Shown: one piece after another, positions 26,455 to 39,380 of the stretch
Numbering within the stretch: the stretch's first letter is position 1
Layout: every line of letters starts with the position of its first letter
Assembly: GCA_009741485.1 (NCBI GenBank)
Contig: CM019227.1
Coordinates: 10,579,647 to 10,643,646 of the forward strand
Source: Malurus cyaneus samueli
Taxonomy: Eukaryota; Chordata; Aves; Passeriformes; Maluridae
Direction: 5' to 3'
DNA: 64,000 nucleotides
Made by a program: the position numbers and the translations under genes
The notes under the pieces: model-generated
Databases searched by the model: none
What the model was told of the DNA's origin: nothing
The model's input: the letters and a program-made list of their open reading frames with translations, nothing else

Positions 26455-29454
26455 CCAGAGCACCGGTTGGTATCCGCCACAGGCAATGGCGGGCGGAAGC
26501 TTTCCCTCCCACGATGCCATACGGGAAGGCTTCTGTCACTGTGCCACTGCAGAGAGAGGAATTTAAATGTGTGACAAGGCAGGTTCCTCTGAACTGCCTC
26601 CAAATACCCTCCTAAGAATAGTATCTCCCTCCAGAAGGGCGGCTGGCTCCAGGCTCTCGCTCCCCACGCTCCCAGCACTCCATCCCTCCTCCTGTCAACC
26701 TGCGGGCTGTGACCAGCTGCCGGGATCGATGTGTGAGGGGCGGGCTGGGATTTAGGAGTCACACAGAGAGCACAGATCTGCTGCAAACCTAAATCGGCAC
26801 ACCACCTGCACAAAAGCACAAGTCCTGGATTTATTCCCCAGCTCCTTCCCCTGTTAATAGCAAGCCCTCTGCTCTGCTGTGCTGGGCGCAGCAGCTTTAC
26901 CAGGTGATAAACCTGGCTCAGTGAAGCCAGACTTGGTGTGAAACACTGTAATATTCCCCAAGCGCAGCCCCAGCAGTGCACAGGCTAGTGCCAGCCATGC
27001 AGCTCACAGGATTAGGCAGCAGAGCCCCCGTGTCCTGTCAGTTGAGATACAGCAAATCTGGTGTATGTGGCACGGGAGAGGGGGAGAGAAGCACGGTGGC
27101 ACAGGCTTCCTCCCTGATTGCCTTCCATTGCAGACATTTACCTTTGAAGCAATGTGCTGGAAGGTTTCCTTACTGATGAAAGCCCAGCATTAGTATGCAG
27201 ATGGAAACGTGAATCAGCCTAGATGAGGCTTCCTGGGCAGTAGTGGAAGTCAAGGATTTAATCTAGCCTGATCTTGGAAATGGTTTAAAATCCTCAAAAC
27301 AAGAGCACATAACCTACTGCAAAGGTTTCATTTCAATAAACCTTCCTGTCAACAAGCTCCAGCATCCTCTGTTTGCCTTCGCAGAGGTGAAGTGCCTGGC
27401 ATTGGTCCCTGCACATTGTGCTGCTGCAGCAGCCCACAGCTGGACAGCTCCTGGCATCCCTCCATGCCCCTGGGCTGTGCTGCTTCACCCAGGGACCTTG
27501 AGACCTCTCTTCTGTCCACCTGGTGTTACTTGTGGAAAACCTCTGCTTTGTGCTCTCCCTGCCCCTTTGCAGGACCCCATAGATGTGACCAAGACAGCTC
27601 CAGCCATGCTGGAGTTCTGAACTTCATCCCTTCAAGTTCTACTATTTCTTCATAAGAAACTGTCATCTCTGTGCCAAGTTCTAGAACTTCTGCCAAATCC
27701 TGCATGCATCCCTTTGATACCAAAGGCCAAAGCTGTAGAAGTGCCAGGCAAGATCCAGGTTTTGATCAGAATTCGAAGAAGCTCAAATTGCCTTGTGAAT
27801 CTGCAAATCCAAAGAGAATTCATGGGCTGCAAAGTCAATGAGCTGCCCAGCCTGAGGGTGCTTGGGGCAGAGCAGCGGTGATGGCACTTTTGATGGCCAC
27901 AGTTGACACGAGCAGCTCACAGCCGTGGCAGGGCAGGGAGCGGGGCCCCTCCTCACTGCCCATGGCTCAGAAGGTTCCTTGGCCAGGCTCTGCTGTGACA
28001 ATGGTCCTGCCTTGTTCCCGAGGGAGCCGTGGGGAAGCACAGGGGGATACCATCACCAGCACTCAGGGATGGCATCTTGGTGCAGCAGAGCCAGGCCCCA
28101 GCACAGGCAGGCTGTTTCTGAGCAGCAGGAAAAGGGCAGGCAGAGAGGGAACGTCTCTGGACAGAAGACCAGCTGACTTGATTAGCGAGCACTTAATTAG
28201 CCTCTGTGTTAAAGCCTGTGTCCATAGCAGCTGTACACAGGAGCTGTGGGGACAGGAAAACTTGAGCGAGAACAAGCAGTGAGACTCTGGGTTCCCAGAC
28301 CTTCCCTCCAGAACTGGAAAGCCTTCACACCAGGAGCAGCAGCCAAGAACTGCTGGCAACGCCAGGCAGCCGAGCACAGCCCTCGCTGCTCCATCCTTGT
28401 GCATAAATTACCTCCAGGCTCTGAGCTAAACAAAGGGCCCTGAAATAATTCTGCATTTTAATAAAGTCAGTGTTCGTGCCACTGTCATCCTTACAGAAAG
28501 AAAATTTGCATTTCCTTCTGCCAGCTCACCCGGCACAGCCCGCTGGCACTGAGGCCTGTGTGCTCGCCTGTGTTCCCACCAAGGACAATGTTAGATTTTG
28601 TTGCTTAATCACTGTGACACCAGAAACACAGGGTAGAGCTGCCCAAAGCCCCAGACTAGAAAGCACACCAATATCTCCAAAGCCCTCCAGTGTGCAAGGG
28701 TGCCTGAAAAGCAGCACTCTGCAAAACACTTGTGCCAGTGCCTGAGCATCTCCCTTGTGTTCCCCTGCATCCCTCTGGCCTGAGCAGGCTCGTACCCCAT
28801 GGATCTGAGAGCTGGAGAGGAAGAGCTGATGCTTATGCTGCTGGTCTGTATTCCTGTAAAATCTGGAAAGAAACAAATGGCAGCTTCTCCCTCCCAAGGG
28901 GAAGGCATCCCCTGGGTTTAGAGTCTGCCACCAGCTGTGTTTCCAGCAGGCAGCGTGCAGTGAGCAGGTGAGCAGTGTCAGAATTCTGTGTGGGTGCAGA
29001 TGGGTGCTGGACAGGTGCTGCTCCTGGCAGGCAGAGCAGAGCCATGTCTTCCTTCTCTTCGATGGGCCCATCACCCCACTCATTTCCCTTCTCAGCCCCG
29101 TGCACTGGATACACAGTCCAGGGGGTTTGTGTGGCCTGGAGCCTTTCCCACTGGAGCTGGGTCAAAGCACCAGTGTGTCCTGAGTGCTGCGGGGCTGCTG
29201 CAGGGAGAGGGGCCCTTGCCTGCTCTGGGGTTCACCCCTCATTCTCTGAGGATCCCCAGCTCACGGAGCTCTCTCACACCAGTGCTAGGCTGATATGGGC
29301 TGATCAAACCTTGGGCTGCAGCAGTCCCTGGGCATCCCTGCCGGGCCCATTGTGGGTCCTTCTCTTCCTTCTCACCTCCATCCCACTCCCCTCTGCTGGT
29401 GCCTGCACCAGGGCCCTGCTGTGGGGAAAAGCTGCGATCACAGCGTTCAGCGTG

Positions 29455-29496
29455 TTCAATTACTGTCAGTTAATGATGATTAATTTACAATTAAGG
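29455..29496. promoter_or_regulatory. Cluster of TAAT/ATTA homeodomain cores
   Basis: Within about 42 bases lie CAATTAC, TTAATGATGATTAA and CAATTAAG, roughly five TAAT/ATTA cores in GC-rich surroundings. Such clusters are typical of homeodomain-bound enhancers. The call rests on motif density only. Confidence 0.3.
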
Positions 29497-31849
29497 GCCT
29501 CTAAAGGGTACTGTGTCTGTTAAATAAATATTGATCTTTCATTTGTGGCCACAGATATATTGCCCCAGTTACGGGAAGTGCAGCAGCAGCAAAGCTGGGC
29601 TCTCCCAGGGAGAGATGCCCTGCAGAACCTGAGCCCACGGGGCTGTTGGGACACTGGGGGCTGCCCAGTGCAGGGGACATGGCTCACCTCACCCCCAGAG
29701 CCTGGGCTCTCAGGGCTGGATGAGGATCATGGTATCAGGGGTGTTTCAGTGCCGACTGCAAGTGCTCAGTCTTGCTGGTCCAGTTCCCATTTATAGGTGT
29801 GTGGTAGTGGGGATGCTGGAGCTGGTGCTTCCCTCTCACATGACCCTTAACAGGCCTTGTAAAGCAAACAGATTGTCCAGAGACTCCACTAACAAACTCC
29901 TCACTGAATATACAATGTGCTTTCCAACACCATTTCAGCCATACTCTGGAGTCCCTCTCTGGCCAGTGTGGTCATGCCCACACACACATGCCTGCCACAC
30001 TGTGGGCTACTTGACTTCAGTCTGTCTGAGCCCACTCTCCAAGAGCTATTTTTCTAAAAATCTCTTATAAATTACTTGCTGGCCATACAGCTCTCCCCTT
30101 TTTCCAAGGCATTAACCTCAAATAAACAAAGGCTGTTTCCCAGAGCCATCCAGTCCTGAATAAGCAGGAACTTCTGTGGGAGTGTAGCACTCTTCTTTCT
30201 CGTCTGGGATTCTTTTCCACATGCAGATGAGGTGGAAACACCATTCCACCCTACCTCCAGCCATGTCCCAGGCAGTCCCTGAGTAAGCCCTGCTCCTTCT
30301 CCCTAGCACATTCCCAATCACCATCCCATCACCTCCCTTCCTCTCTGCAGTGCATTCTTTGGAAGCAGGCTCACCAGGAGAACACTCTCTGGCTTTCTCT
30401 TTCATTTGAGGCATGTATTTGGAATGGTGCTTTTGTTCCAAGTGAATGCATTGATTCATTCAGAAGTGCAGTTTCTGTTTTTGAATCGGCAGAGCTGTTT
30501 ATGCTCATAGTGTCCATAAAACTGTTATTTTAGTCCTGACACTGATGCTTATGAATAAAATTTAGATCTCATTCAGAAGAACATTAACTGTAGCTATTTG
30601 GCTTCTTGTTAAAGCATTAATTTTTATTGAGACCACATTGCCAAGCAGCTCCTTCTGCATCTTGCAGCAACCAAGTACCTCAGAGTGGAGACTTGGGTAG
30701 GACCAGATTGCAGCACGTGTACCCCAAGCCCTCAGCTCCAACCACTCTGTCTGCCCTGGCTGGATGATGGTGAGAACCTCCCAATCCCCCCAGATGAGCA
30801 GGGCAAATGAGAGCAGGGGCACCAGGCTCAGGGGAGATGCTGGGGTCTGCCAGAGGCATCAGGAGCTGACACATCAGTGCTTGCTCGTGCTGGGCTGGAT
30901 GTTGGGTGTTCTGGTGCCAATTAGCTTGCCGATGTATTTATTGCACCTTTTTGCTCGAAGCAAGCTGTTAAATGTCAGAAATACTTTAGCATTTTAGCGG
31001 AAAGATAATTTTTAATAGATTCCACCTACAAAAAGGAGCTGACTGGCAGAATACTAAACTCTGAGAGATTTATTTTTGCTCTGTGCCTCCAAACAGCTTG
31101 AGATAACCATTTTTGCATGGCTCCTTGCTGATTAATGCTGCTGTCTCTTGCCTGTCCTCCTCACTTGGTGCTGTGGCAGCTGTGGCCTCTCACATCCCAT
31201 TAACCTTGTCTGCAGAAGGGATACCTGGCCAAAGCGAAGAATTAGCCCATGTAATTAGGAATGTAAACATCTCACACTGCCTACTAACATCCACACATCC
31301 TTCCCTGCCTGCTCCCAATGCTTGTTAGGGCAGGATACCCCCAGACAGGCTATTCCCATCATCAGCTTCCCACACACCAGCTTTCAATAATTTCTAGTCG
31401 AAGAGACATATAAAGCCCAAATCAAACCCAAAGCAGCTTTGGTTCTTCAGGGACTAAGGTGGGCGTTCTGTCAGTGCTGGTTGTGCTCTCGAAAAGTGCA
31501 CTGGCAGCTGGTAGGGCTTGCTGGGACTGTGTAGTGAGTCTTTCCTCTACCTTAGCAGAGCTGATGTATGTCCAGGATTCGTGGCTGGCAGCAGCTGAGC
31601 AATTGTGTTCTCAGTGATGGTGATGTTTGTACCTGGGCATTGTTGTGGTGGCACAGCACCAGGCCAGCCCCAAGTGCTTTCAAGGCCACACTGCCTGAGG
31701 TGTTGCAGGGATGTCACCTGTCACCTCTGCCTGTGGCCCAGATTTGATTTTTGGGTGAAGCTGTATCAGTCTGTTCTCAGTATGAACAGTGACTCTATGG
31801 TGCTGGATGGAGCAATTGAGTCATTGCTCATGATAGAGCAGCTTCTGAA

Positions 31850-32110
31850 AATTCAGGTGACTTTATTTGTTACTCGGTGATATAATGAGCTGTTTTGAGT
31901 GATGTTAGATTTAATGGCTAAATCAATGTGTGTATTTAGTGTTAGCCTTTATTTTAGCACTAAGTGACACGAGATAAGCAGACTTAGAGAGTGTTAATTG
32001 GTTTGTGTTTAGCATTTACACTAATCAGAGTGTGCAGCGCTGCCCAGAGCTCTTCAGCACTAGTAATTCTGTTTATCCAAACCCAGAATTGTTTACTCTA
32101 TTGACTGGAG
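31850..32110. other. AT-rich block, candidate conserved non-coding element
   Basis: AT-rich unique sequence with repeated short words of the type TTAGTGTTAG, TTTAGCACTAAG and GTGTTTAGCATT. No coding potential is seen. Confidence 0.25.
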
Positions 32111-33689
32111 TGGCATCGGGCTGTTTTTTCACTCCCTGGGATGTTACACCACATGTGTGAATTAATGGAGAGCCCTAGCTAACCCCTCATGGTGCCACAC
32201 ACAGGGGATGGGGAAAGGTGGCTCAGCAAGCCCTGACAAAACAGAACATGACAGGGCCCCTGTATGGGCAGTGTTCTTCAGCACTGCAAGTCCCAGGGAT
32301 TCAGCCCTGTGTGGCTGGCGTGCATCTGCCTTCGTTCTGAGCAGTGCAGGAGGAAGAAGAGGCTACGCTCCCTGTCTCAGCCCTTTATCAATATCACCCC
32401 ATTCCTGGATGGATCCGCTGCTGAGCTCTCAGCACCAGCCTCACTGTGCTCTCTTTCCAGGAGCTACACACATGATCTGTGTAGTTTATGGGCTGAAATG
32501 CTGGGGCTGTGCTGCCCAGGGAGGGGAACTCCCAGGTTTGCTGGGCAGTGTGGATGCAGCAAATGGATGTGCCAGGACCCTCCTCCTCAGTTGTGGCTGG
32601 ACTGCCTGGCCTGGGCTCGCATCCATCTTGTGCTGATGGGAGCAGATGTCTGGGCAAGAGCCCACCAGAGCATCCCAGCGACAGCACACCCTGGCCAGCC
32701 AGCAACACAGCATGGCTGCCTTCAAAACGGCTTGAAAACAGCCTCACCACTGCTCTGTTCCCATCACCTGGCTGGTTTTATTAGAATTGGTTTTGGATCA
32801 TTTAATTTTTATCTAAACTTTCACTTCCCAGCTGAGCTCTTGGAATGCTCTTGCTCCCTGGGCTGGTGATGAGCCCCTGGAAATGGAGCTGCCTGCAGGA
32901 TGTGCTGATGGCCTTTGCTGCTGCTGGGAGCTGCCTCCTGAGCCATCCCTGACCCTTCCCTGGGCAGTCCCAGTGCTCATTTTGCTCCTGGGCCTCTGAC
33001 TGTGCAGGGACAGGTGTGATTCACCTCTGAGAACCCATGGTGTGGTTTCCCAGCAGGAATGCTCTGGGTAAGAGAGGTCAGACATGCCACAGGCCACTCC
33101 TGCTCCAGGCTGCTCTAAGCTATGCTGGGAGGCACAGCAAGATGAATTCCTTTATCTTTTGCAAAGTGCTGTTTTATGGATTTCTGCCAACCAACGCCAA
33201 ACTGGGTTTTGGGTGCACCTGCTGTGCCGCCCCTGGGAGTAGTGGAGGGAACCTGGAGTCACCACTATCTGGAGCTGCAGCAATATCCTGACAGCCCCTG
33301 GCATGGATGTTAAATCACTGTGTGAGGGCAAGCAGAGGGATGTCACTGGGGCTCAGGGAGGAAGCTCTGCTCTACCGTTTGCACTGACTGTGTGATCCGA
33401 GTCAGAATGAGAATCATAAATCTTGATTATTCTCTGTCTCAGCTGATTTGAACCAAATGCCTTGGACAGGGATATAGTTCACATCTCGCTGAAAACTGCA
33501 AAAAAACTGATTAAATGTACAAACTGATATCAATAGCACTCCATCTCTGTTAATACCTAAACTGTCAGAGTTTGGGGAGAGGATCCTGTGTGGGCAGGCT
33601 CTGTCCCAGCCCAGAGCAGCTTTCTGGGGTTTGCAGAGGAAATCTGCCTTTCTCCTCACTGCCATTTACTTTGGTGTTTTGTTCCTGCA

Positions 33690-33965
33690 ATGCTGGCTGT
33701 TATTATGATGCTGTCAATTACAGATGGCATCTCTGATTCTGATTGCACTTTGCTTACAATTAAGCATCCTATAGAAAAATGGAAATGCTGGGTCATTAAC
33801 ATAGTGTAATAATAAGGTAAACCATTCAATTACGGAGGAAAAACCACTTTGAATAATAAGGATATTGTATGCCTAAAAGACATTCAGATGCCCGTGTATT
33901 ACCATTTTTGCATACATAATAAATGAACTTAAACCCCAAAATAATCAACAGAAGCAAATAATAAA
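33690..33965. other. AT-rich block, candidate conserved non-coding element
   Basis: AT-rich unique sequence beginning TGGCTGTTATTATGATGCTG and running to AATAATAAATAGC. It lies between GC-rich stretches and has no repeat family match that I recognise. Confidence 0.3.
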
Positions 33966-34995
33966 TAGCTGTGCCCTCAGTAGCAGCCTGGCTGGCATTG
34001 CTCCCTCCAGGGGCAGAGGAGCAGCTCTGGGGTGGGAATGGAGGAGTCTCGGACGTGTGTAGTCCTTTGCAGCTGCTTTGGGAGATGCCTTGGTCACTGC
34101 AGGATTTGTCTGATGCTGGGACTGGGGTGGTTCCCTCTTGCATGGGGAGGAGGCAGAGAAGAGGCCGGGGCAGTGGTGTGCATTGCTGCCTGCAACAGCG
34201 AGGGGAGTGCAGGGGCTCTGCCCAGGAAATCTGCTGGGCTCCAGGGGCTGGGTGCAAACACTGGTCCACTGCAGATTGAACAGTGGGATACTGTGCTTTG
34301 GACAGCCGAGAGGCTAATGCTGTTGGGAAGATCTTGCCATTCAGTATCTCTATGGATGGATTTGGAACTGGCTTTGCTACCTCCAGCATCTGCTGAGAGC
34401 CCGTCACCTCCCCACCTGCCCCTTCAGCTGCGCTGCCCGCAGCCCTGATGGTTTGTGTGGACACATCTCACTGACAGCTGGAAAAGGAACAGGTAGCTGC
34501 AGGTGTGAAAGTGCAAAGGGTCATGCTCCTGGCAGCCACCTCTGACCAGCCTGAGGCTCCTGTGGCAGCACTGATGGTGGTTTTTCCTTCAGCCTTTCTA
34601 TGCCTGTCCCTCTGGCAGGAGGGCAGGAATCGCTTTCCCATCCCCTGCTGCCAGCAGTGCTGGAACTCTGTGCAGGATGTGAACGATTACTGCTGTTTTC
34701 AGCCTATTCGGCAGTATCGCTCCTCCATAACAATTCCCAGCCTTTTAGCTGTTGATGGCTTACCTATTACTCTAGCACTGTGTTAGGATAACAACCAGAT
34801 ACATCTGAAGAATGGAATTTATTTACTCTTTTCCCTGAAAAGCTTTTAGCATGATACAGCCGTGGTGCTTTCACTTAGGCAGCCATTACTGGCAGAGTGT
34901 TTTTCCTGGTAGAATTAAAATTTCCAGAGGATGAAAAAGGACTCCTCAGGATATGCAGCTCCGAACTACTATATTTTAATATTCTCTTTTCCTGG

Positions 34996-35030
34996 CCATC
35001 TTTGGGAAGGGCCTGTCCCATCTTTGGGAA
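34996..35030. repeat. Short direct repeat, 13 bp, 22 bp apart
   Basis: CCATCTTTGGGAA occurs at 34996 and again at 35018, which suggests a small tandem duplication. Confidence 0.7.
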
Positions 35031-37310
35031 ACTGGAGTGCTCTGAACCACCCGTTGAGTCTGATCAGTGTTTAGGTGTCAGCTGCACAGTGTGCACAGAG
35101 CTCTCTTCGCCGGCTGTAGCTTTCCCACATCCAACTGGCTGTTCCAGGAACCACAGCCTGCAGTACCACCAGCATCTATTATTGACAGTCTTGAAACTTC
35201 CACAGGCATCACTTAGCAACCGCCAAGGCCGAGCTGGGTGGGAGCTCCTACTGGGATGGGAGCATTCCTGCTCAGGGGTCCATGTGGACTCCTGTTGCTC
35301 TGCTTAGGGCAGGAGGAAAGTGGCTGGTGATGGGGGGCTCATCCTGCTGCATGTGGGTGTAGAGCTCCCAGCTCGGGAATCCCACGGGGTGGGAAGGGAA
35401 GGTGCGATGACTGCTGCCAACAAGGTGCACGGGATTGCGTGTTCCTGAGGGGATTTCTGTGCTGCAAGCAGAGATTGTGTGTGCATCAGCATTTCATGTG
35501 GCTCTGCCCCATAGCTGGGAACTGCCATGGGGCAGGCAAAAAGCAGTGGAAAGTGAGTGAATTGGCACTGAGGGGACTTGACCTCTTGTGTTGAGGGGAA
35601 ACCTGGACTGGGAGCAGACTACCTTGACTTGAACATCCTCAGTAAGAGGAGGCAGAACTCAGCACTGCCTGCCCGTGAGTCCTCATTCCAGTGCTGTGTG
35701 AGAGGCTCAGACTAGGGCTGCTTTGCTGTAACTGTGACTAATATAGTAATTAAATCTGGTAGACGACACGAAGAGATTCCCAGTGAATAGGATCACAGCG
35801 CTTCTGTAGAGAATGGTGTTGAGGCTTAGTCAAAATAATTTCGACAGCAGAGGGGTTAGAAATAGGCATTTCCAGCCTTTTTCACAACCCGTTTTGTAGC
35901 TGACTGCTGACCAACAGTAAATCTTGCACTAAAATTGTAGAGACTGGGCCAAATTTATCCCTGGTCAAACAGTGTCACACTAAATACACATCACATCCAC
36001 AGAGCTGAGGTTCTTTTTCACGGCCAAAGCCAAGAGGCGCTGTCAGGTTGTGACACCTGAGGCAGTGTGTGCTGACACAGATGTACCAAGTGCTCCCAGC
36101 CTTGCCAAGAGCTCCCCAAATGCAGGATCCAGCATGCTGCTATACCCCCCACAGCAGTGGGGAAGGGCTGTCCCCATCAGGAAACACATCAGGCACTTCC
36201 CCACCAGGAACCCCACAGCACTAACCTGAGCCTATCCAATTTGTGCGAGAGCTGTGCACTCAGACAGGCGAGGGATTTTGGCACAAGGCAGCAGCCATGT
36301 CCCAGAGGAGATCCACTTGAGGAAAGAACAGAAGAAAGCAAGATTTAGCATTAAGATCATAATTTCAGATTACATTGTGCAAGTATCAACAGTCTATACT
36401 CGTGAGAGTCTTGGGGAACACAGTGCTGCAGCAGCTCCCCCAGCCAGCCTGATCAGTGAGGGTTGGTTTTAATTGCAGCTGAATGGATCTAACCTTGTGA
36501 TGTCTGTTCACAAAGCATTGTTGAATTAATACAGGTTCCATAGCTGCTTCTGCTAAAAGTCTTTAATGGATCAGCTTAGTACTCTGCTCCATGATTATAG
36601 CATTCCTACCCACCCATCATGCCTGAGCCAGATGGTCCCAGTGAAATCAGAGCATATTTATATTTTTGTCTGCTACACAGCCACCTGCCCACTGATTTTT
36701 GTTGCATAGTGGTAGGAGGAGAGGAGCCTTCCTGGGTGCAATTTGTCCGTCTTCCCCCCCTTCCCCTAGCCTCGGTATCTGCCCCAGCTCCTAAAAGATC
36801 CCAGAGGAGCCACAGAAGGGCTGTCCCCTCAGGGTTCCAGGGAGGCTTGCCCACCTGTCTGGAGGGCAGCCACACTCCTGAACAGCGGTGTGGCTTCAGC
36901 TCCTGGCACAGAGACAGCTGCTGCCCCGGGTGTTGGGGGATGTTTCCAGTGCTATCGGTGATGAGAACCATTAGGAAGGTACAAGCACTAAAGAGATGTT
37001 GAGCGATGCCTATAAAACCTTTGAATCCCTGACAGAATCAATAGCAGGTTTTCAGGAGTAACTTCTTATCCAGGCCAACTTAAGCACATGCCAATGAGCC
37101 GTTAAAGATTTTGCATTTTGTGGAGACACAGAGGCCCTTTCATTGTGATTGTTTGACTCTAGACTAGGCATGATGATGAAAAATCACATTAGAAACAGAC
37201 TGTGCTCCAAAGGCGTTTTCCTCAGTGTCTGTGAGTGTGGCTGCAATGATGCTTCTGGGTGGCATCCTCTCTCCAGGATGAGCCCTGATCCCCTGGGCTA
37301 CGGAGCCAAG

Positions 37311-38000
37311 TCCTTTGGGGATTGCTGCAGTGGGCAGTACTGACCCCTTGGAGCTGAGTCCTTTGGGGATTGCTGCAGTGAACAGCACTGACACCTTGGA
37401 GCTGAGTCCTTTGGGGATTGACCCCTCGGAGCTGAGTCCTTTGGGGATTGCTGCAGTGGGCAGTACTGACCCCTTGGAGCTGAGTCCTTTGGGGATTGCT
37501 GCAGTGAACAGCACTGACACCTCGGAGCGAGTCCTTTGGGGATTGACCCCTCGGAGCTGAGTCCTTTGGGGATTGCTGCAGTGAGCAGCACTGACCCCTC
37601 AGGGCTGAGTCCTTTGGGGATTGCTGCAGGGACAGCACTGACCCCTGGAGCGAGTCCTTTGGGGATTGCTGCAGGGAGCAGCACTGACCCCTGGAGCTGA
37701 GTCCTTTGGGGATTGCTGCAGGGGAACAGACTGACCCTCGGAGCCGATCCTTTGGGGATTGCTGCAGGAACAGCACTGACCCTCGGAGCTGAGTCCTTTG
37801 GGGACTGACCCCTCGGGCGATCCTTTGGGGTTGCTGCAGGGAACAGCACTGACCCATCGGAGCTGATCCTTTGGGGATTGCTGCAGGGAGCAGCACTGAC
37901 CCATCGGAGCCGAGTCCTTTGGGGATTGCTGCAGGGAGCAGCACTGACCCTCGGAGCTGAGTCCTTTGGGGATTGCTGCAATGAACAGCACTGACCCCTT
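37311..38000. repeat. Minisatellite, sixteen units in a 48/30 bp pattern with 126 bp higher-order period
   Basis: Units marked by TCCTTTGGGG start at 37311, 37359, 37407, 37437, 37485, 37532, 37562, 37610, 37655, 37702, 37748, 37794, 37821, 37867, 37915 and 37962. Long units of 45-48 bp read TCCTTTGGGGATTGCTGCAG...ACTGACCCCT..GAGCTGAG. Short units (27-30 bp) lack the central 18 bases around CTGCAGTGAACAGCACTG. Units 1-3 and 4-6 repeat the order long-long-short with the same internal variants, giving a higher-order period of 125-126 bp. The array is intronic. Confidence 0.97.
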
Positions 38001-38266
38001 CACCATGGCTGCCAGGACAGAGACAAGGAGGACAGGGAAGGAGGGAGCAGGGGAACGTGCCCATGAAATGGAGGTCCTGGGGGAGGCAGCTGGGATGCAG
38101 CTGAGCTGCCGTGGGGTGCCCTGAGCCATCCCAGCAGCCCAGAGCAGAGCCACGGGCAGCCTGTGTCGGTAAATAACCACAGCCCCTGCCAGGCACTGCC
38201 CCCTGTGCACACTTGCCGCCTCTCGGATACCTTTGCTATTGACACCATTTCCAATTTGGCATCTCG

Positions 38267-38355
38267 GTTGCCATGGCAGCCCCAAGCTGCCATTCTCTGA
38301 TCAGATCAGCTCGCAGTTAGTCAACACGCGTTAGCACCTGCGTTGGTATGGCAAC
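38267..38355. promoter_or_regulatory. Pair of RFX-type X-box palindromes
   Basis: GTTGCCATGGCAGC at 38267-38280 differs by one base from the palindromic RFX consensus GTTGCCATGGCAAC. GTTGGTATGGCAAC at 38342-38355 differs by two. They are 75 bp apart in a modestly CpG-rich patch that follows the 48/30 bp minisatellite. RFX factors bind such sites in ciliary, neural and endocrine promoters and enhancers. Binding here is inference. Confidence 0.5.
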
Positions 38356-38919
38356 CCGGGACCGTGCTCCATCCGGCCGCTCTTGCAGACAGACGGAAGG
38401 ACAGCTCCAGGCGGCCCTGGCAGCAATGATAGCATGGCTGGCCCTGCTGAGCGGCCCTGAGGCACTCCCAAACCCCAGCTGCTTATTTCCAGGCTGCACT
38501 GGGATCCGGGACTGCCCCCATTCCAGCTCTAGTGCGCTCGCACATCCTGCAGGACCTGGGGTGCAGTGGGGACTCTGCAGGGACGTGGCTGGCACAGAGC
38601 AAGGAGGTGTCCTTGTAATCCCAACCTGCCCCTCACGAGAGTGTTCTGCATGGACAATGAATGGCTTTGGAAACTCTGGGAGGGGGGAAAAGCTCCTGTC
38701 TTGGAGAGGGAAACCAGCAGTACAGGCAGCCACTAATTTGGGGTTGTAAGTCCTGGAAAAGCTGCAGAGAAGTCACTGGAAATGGTTCACCCCCTTCTCC
38801 CAGGCACCAGATTCCTAACCATTAAACTCTTCCAGTGAGTCTCCTGGGGATGGTTTGTGTTCCTTTGGCCCCCAGTTTGAACTGCCACCCTCTTTTCTGA
38901 AAGGGCTTTACAATTTGCC

Positions 38920-39380
38920 TTTAGTGTTTTTCAACAGACATATGTGAGCCGTTTGAATTAGAGCAATGTGAATCTATTAGGCAGCGACAGATGCAAGTTT
39001 TGTGTCTCTTATTAGAAGGGATTGGCTTCTGAGGTTTAGTGATGTGCAAAGGATTGGACTTTGGAGAGATTAAAATTATTTTCAGCGTTAAGCACAATAT
39101 TTCTGAGCTAATGCACTCACTCTTGAATATAGATTCACAGACCGAAAAGATTATAAAACATTAAACCTATGTAAATTTAGCTGTAAATTTATGTTTGAAC
39201 AAATTCAACAAGAGATTTGACTCGGGGGCTTATAGCAAATGGGTTCTGCTCTTAATGCTTACTGCGGGCTCAGTTGCAATGCCACTCTCCCCTTGAAAGT
39301 CCCACGCCTGCTGAATTACTGGCAGGTCACAGCTGACAGCTCAAGCAATTATACTGGAATGTGTTAATAATAAAAAGGAA
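38920..39380. other. AT-rich block, candidate conserved non-coding element
   Basis: About 460 bases of unique AT-rich sequence 4 kb before the last exon, containing the TGTAAATTTA direct repeat and GAATTAGAGCAATGTGAATC. No coding frame or mobile element is seen. Confidence 0.35.
39170..39191. repeat. Direct repeat of TGTAAATTTA inside an AT-rich block
   Basis: TGTAAATTTA occurs at 39170 and 39182 with two bases between. It is the core of the AT-rich block at 38920-39380. Confidence 0.75.

Larger units (their letters stand above)
26455..37310. other. Intronic sequence between the two minisatellites, without genes
   Basis: Unique sequence with AT-rich blocks at about 31.9 and 33.7 kb, the homeodomain-core cluster at 29.46 kb and a small direct repeat at 35.0 kb. 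No exon-like segment was found. Confidence 0.65.

Noticed and set aside
25318..26520. 400-residue minus-strand open frame
   Set aside because: Most of it reads through the 49-51 bp minisatellite, giving repeated GQHPKLLRALT-type text in changing frames. There is no domain, and the overlapping 409-codon frame at 25752-26981 arises the same way.
37222..38196. 324-residue minus-strand repeat protein
   Set aside because: The frame is the translation of the 48/30 bp minisatellite. The unit is divisible by three only where it is intact, and the frame shifts between overlapping frames as units lose bases. This is not a gene.
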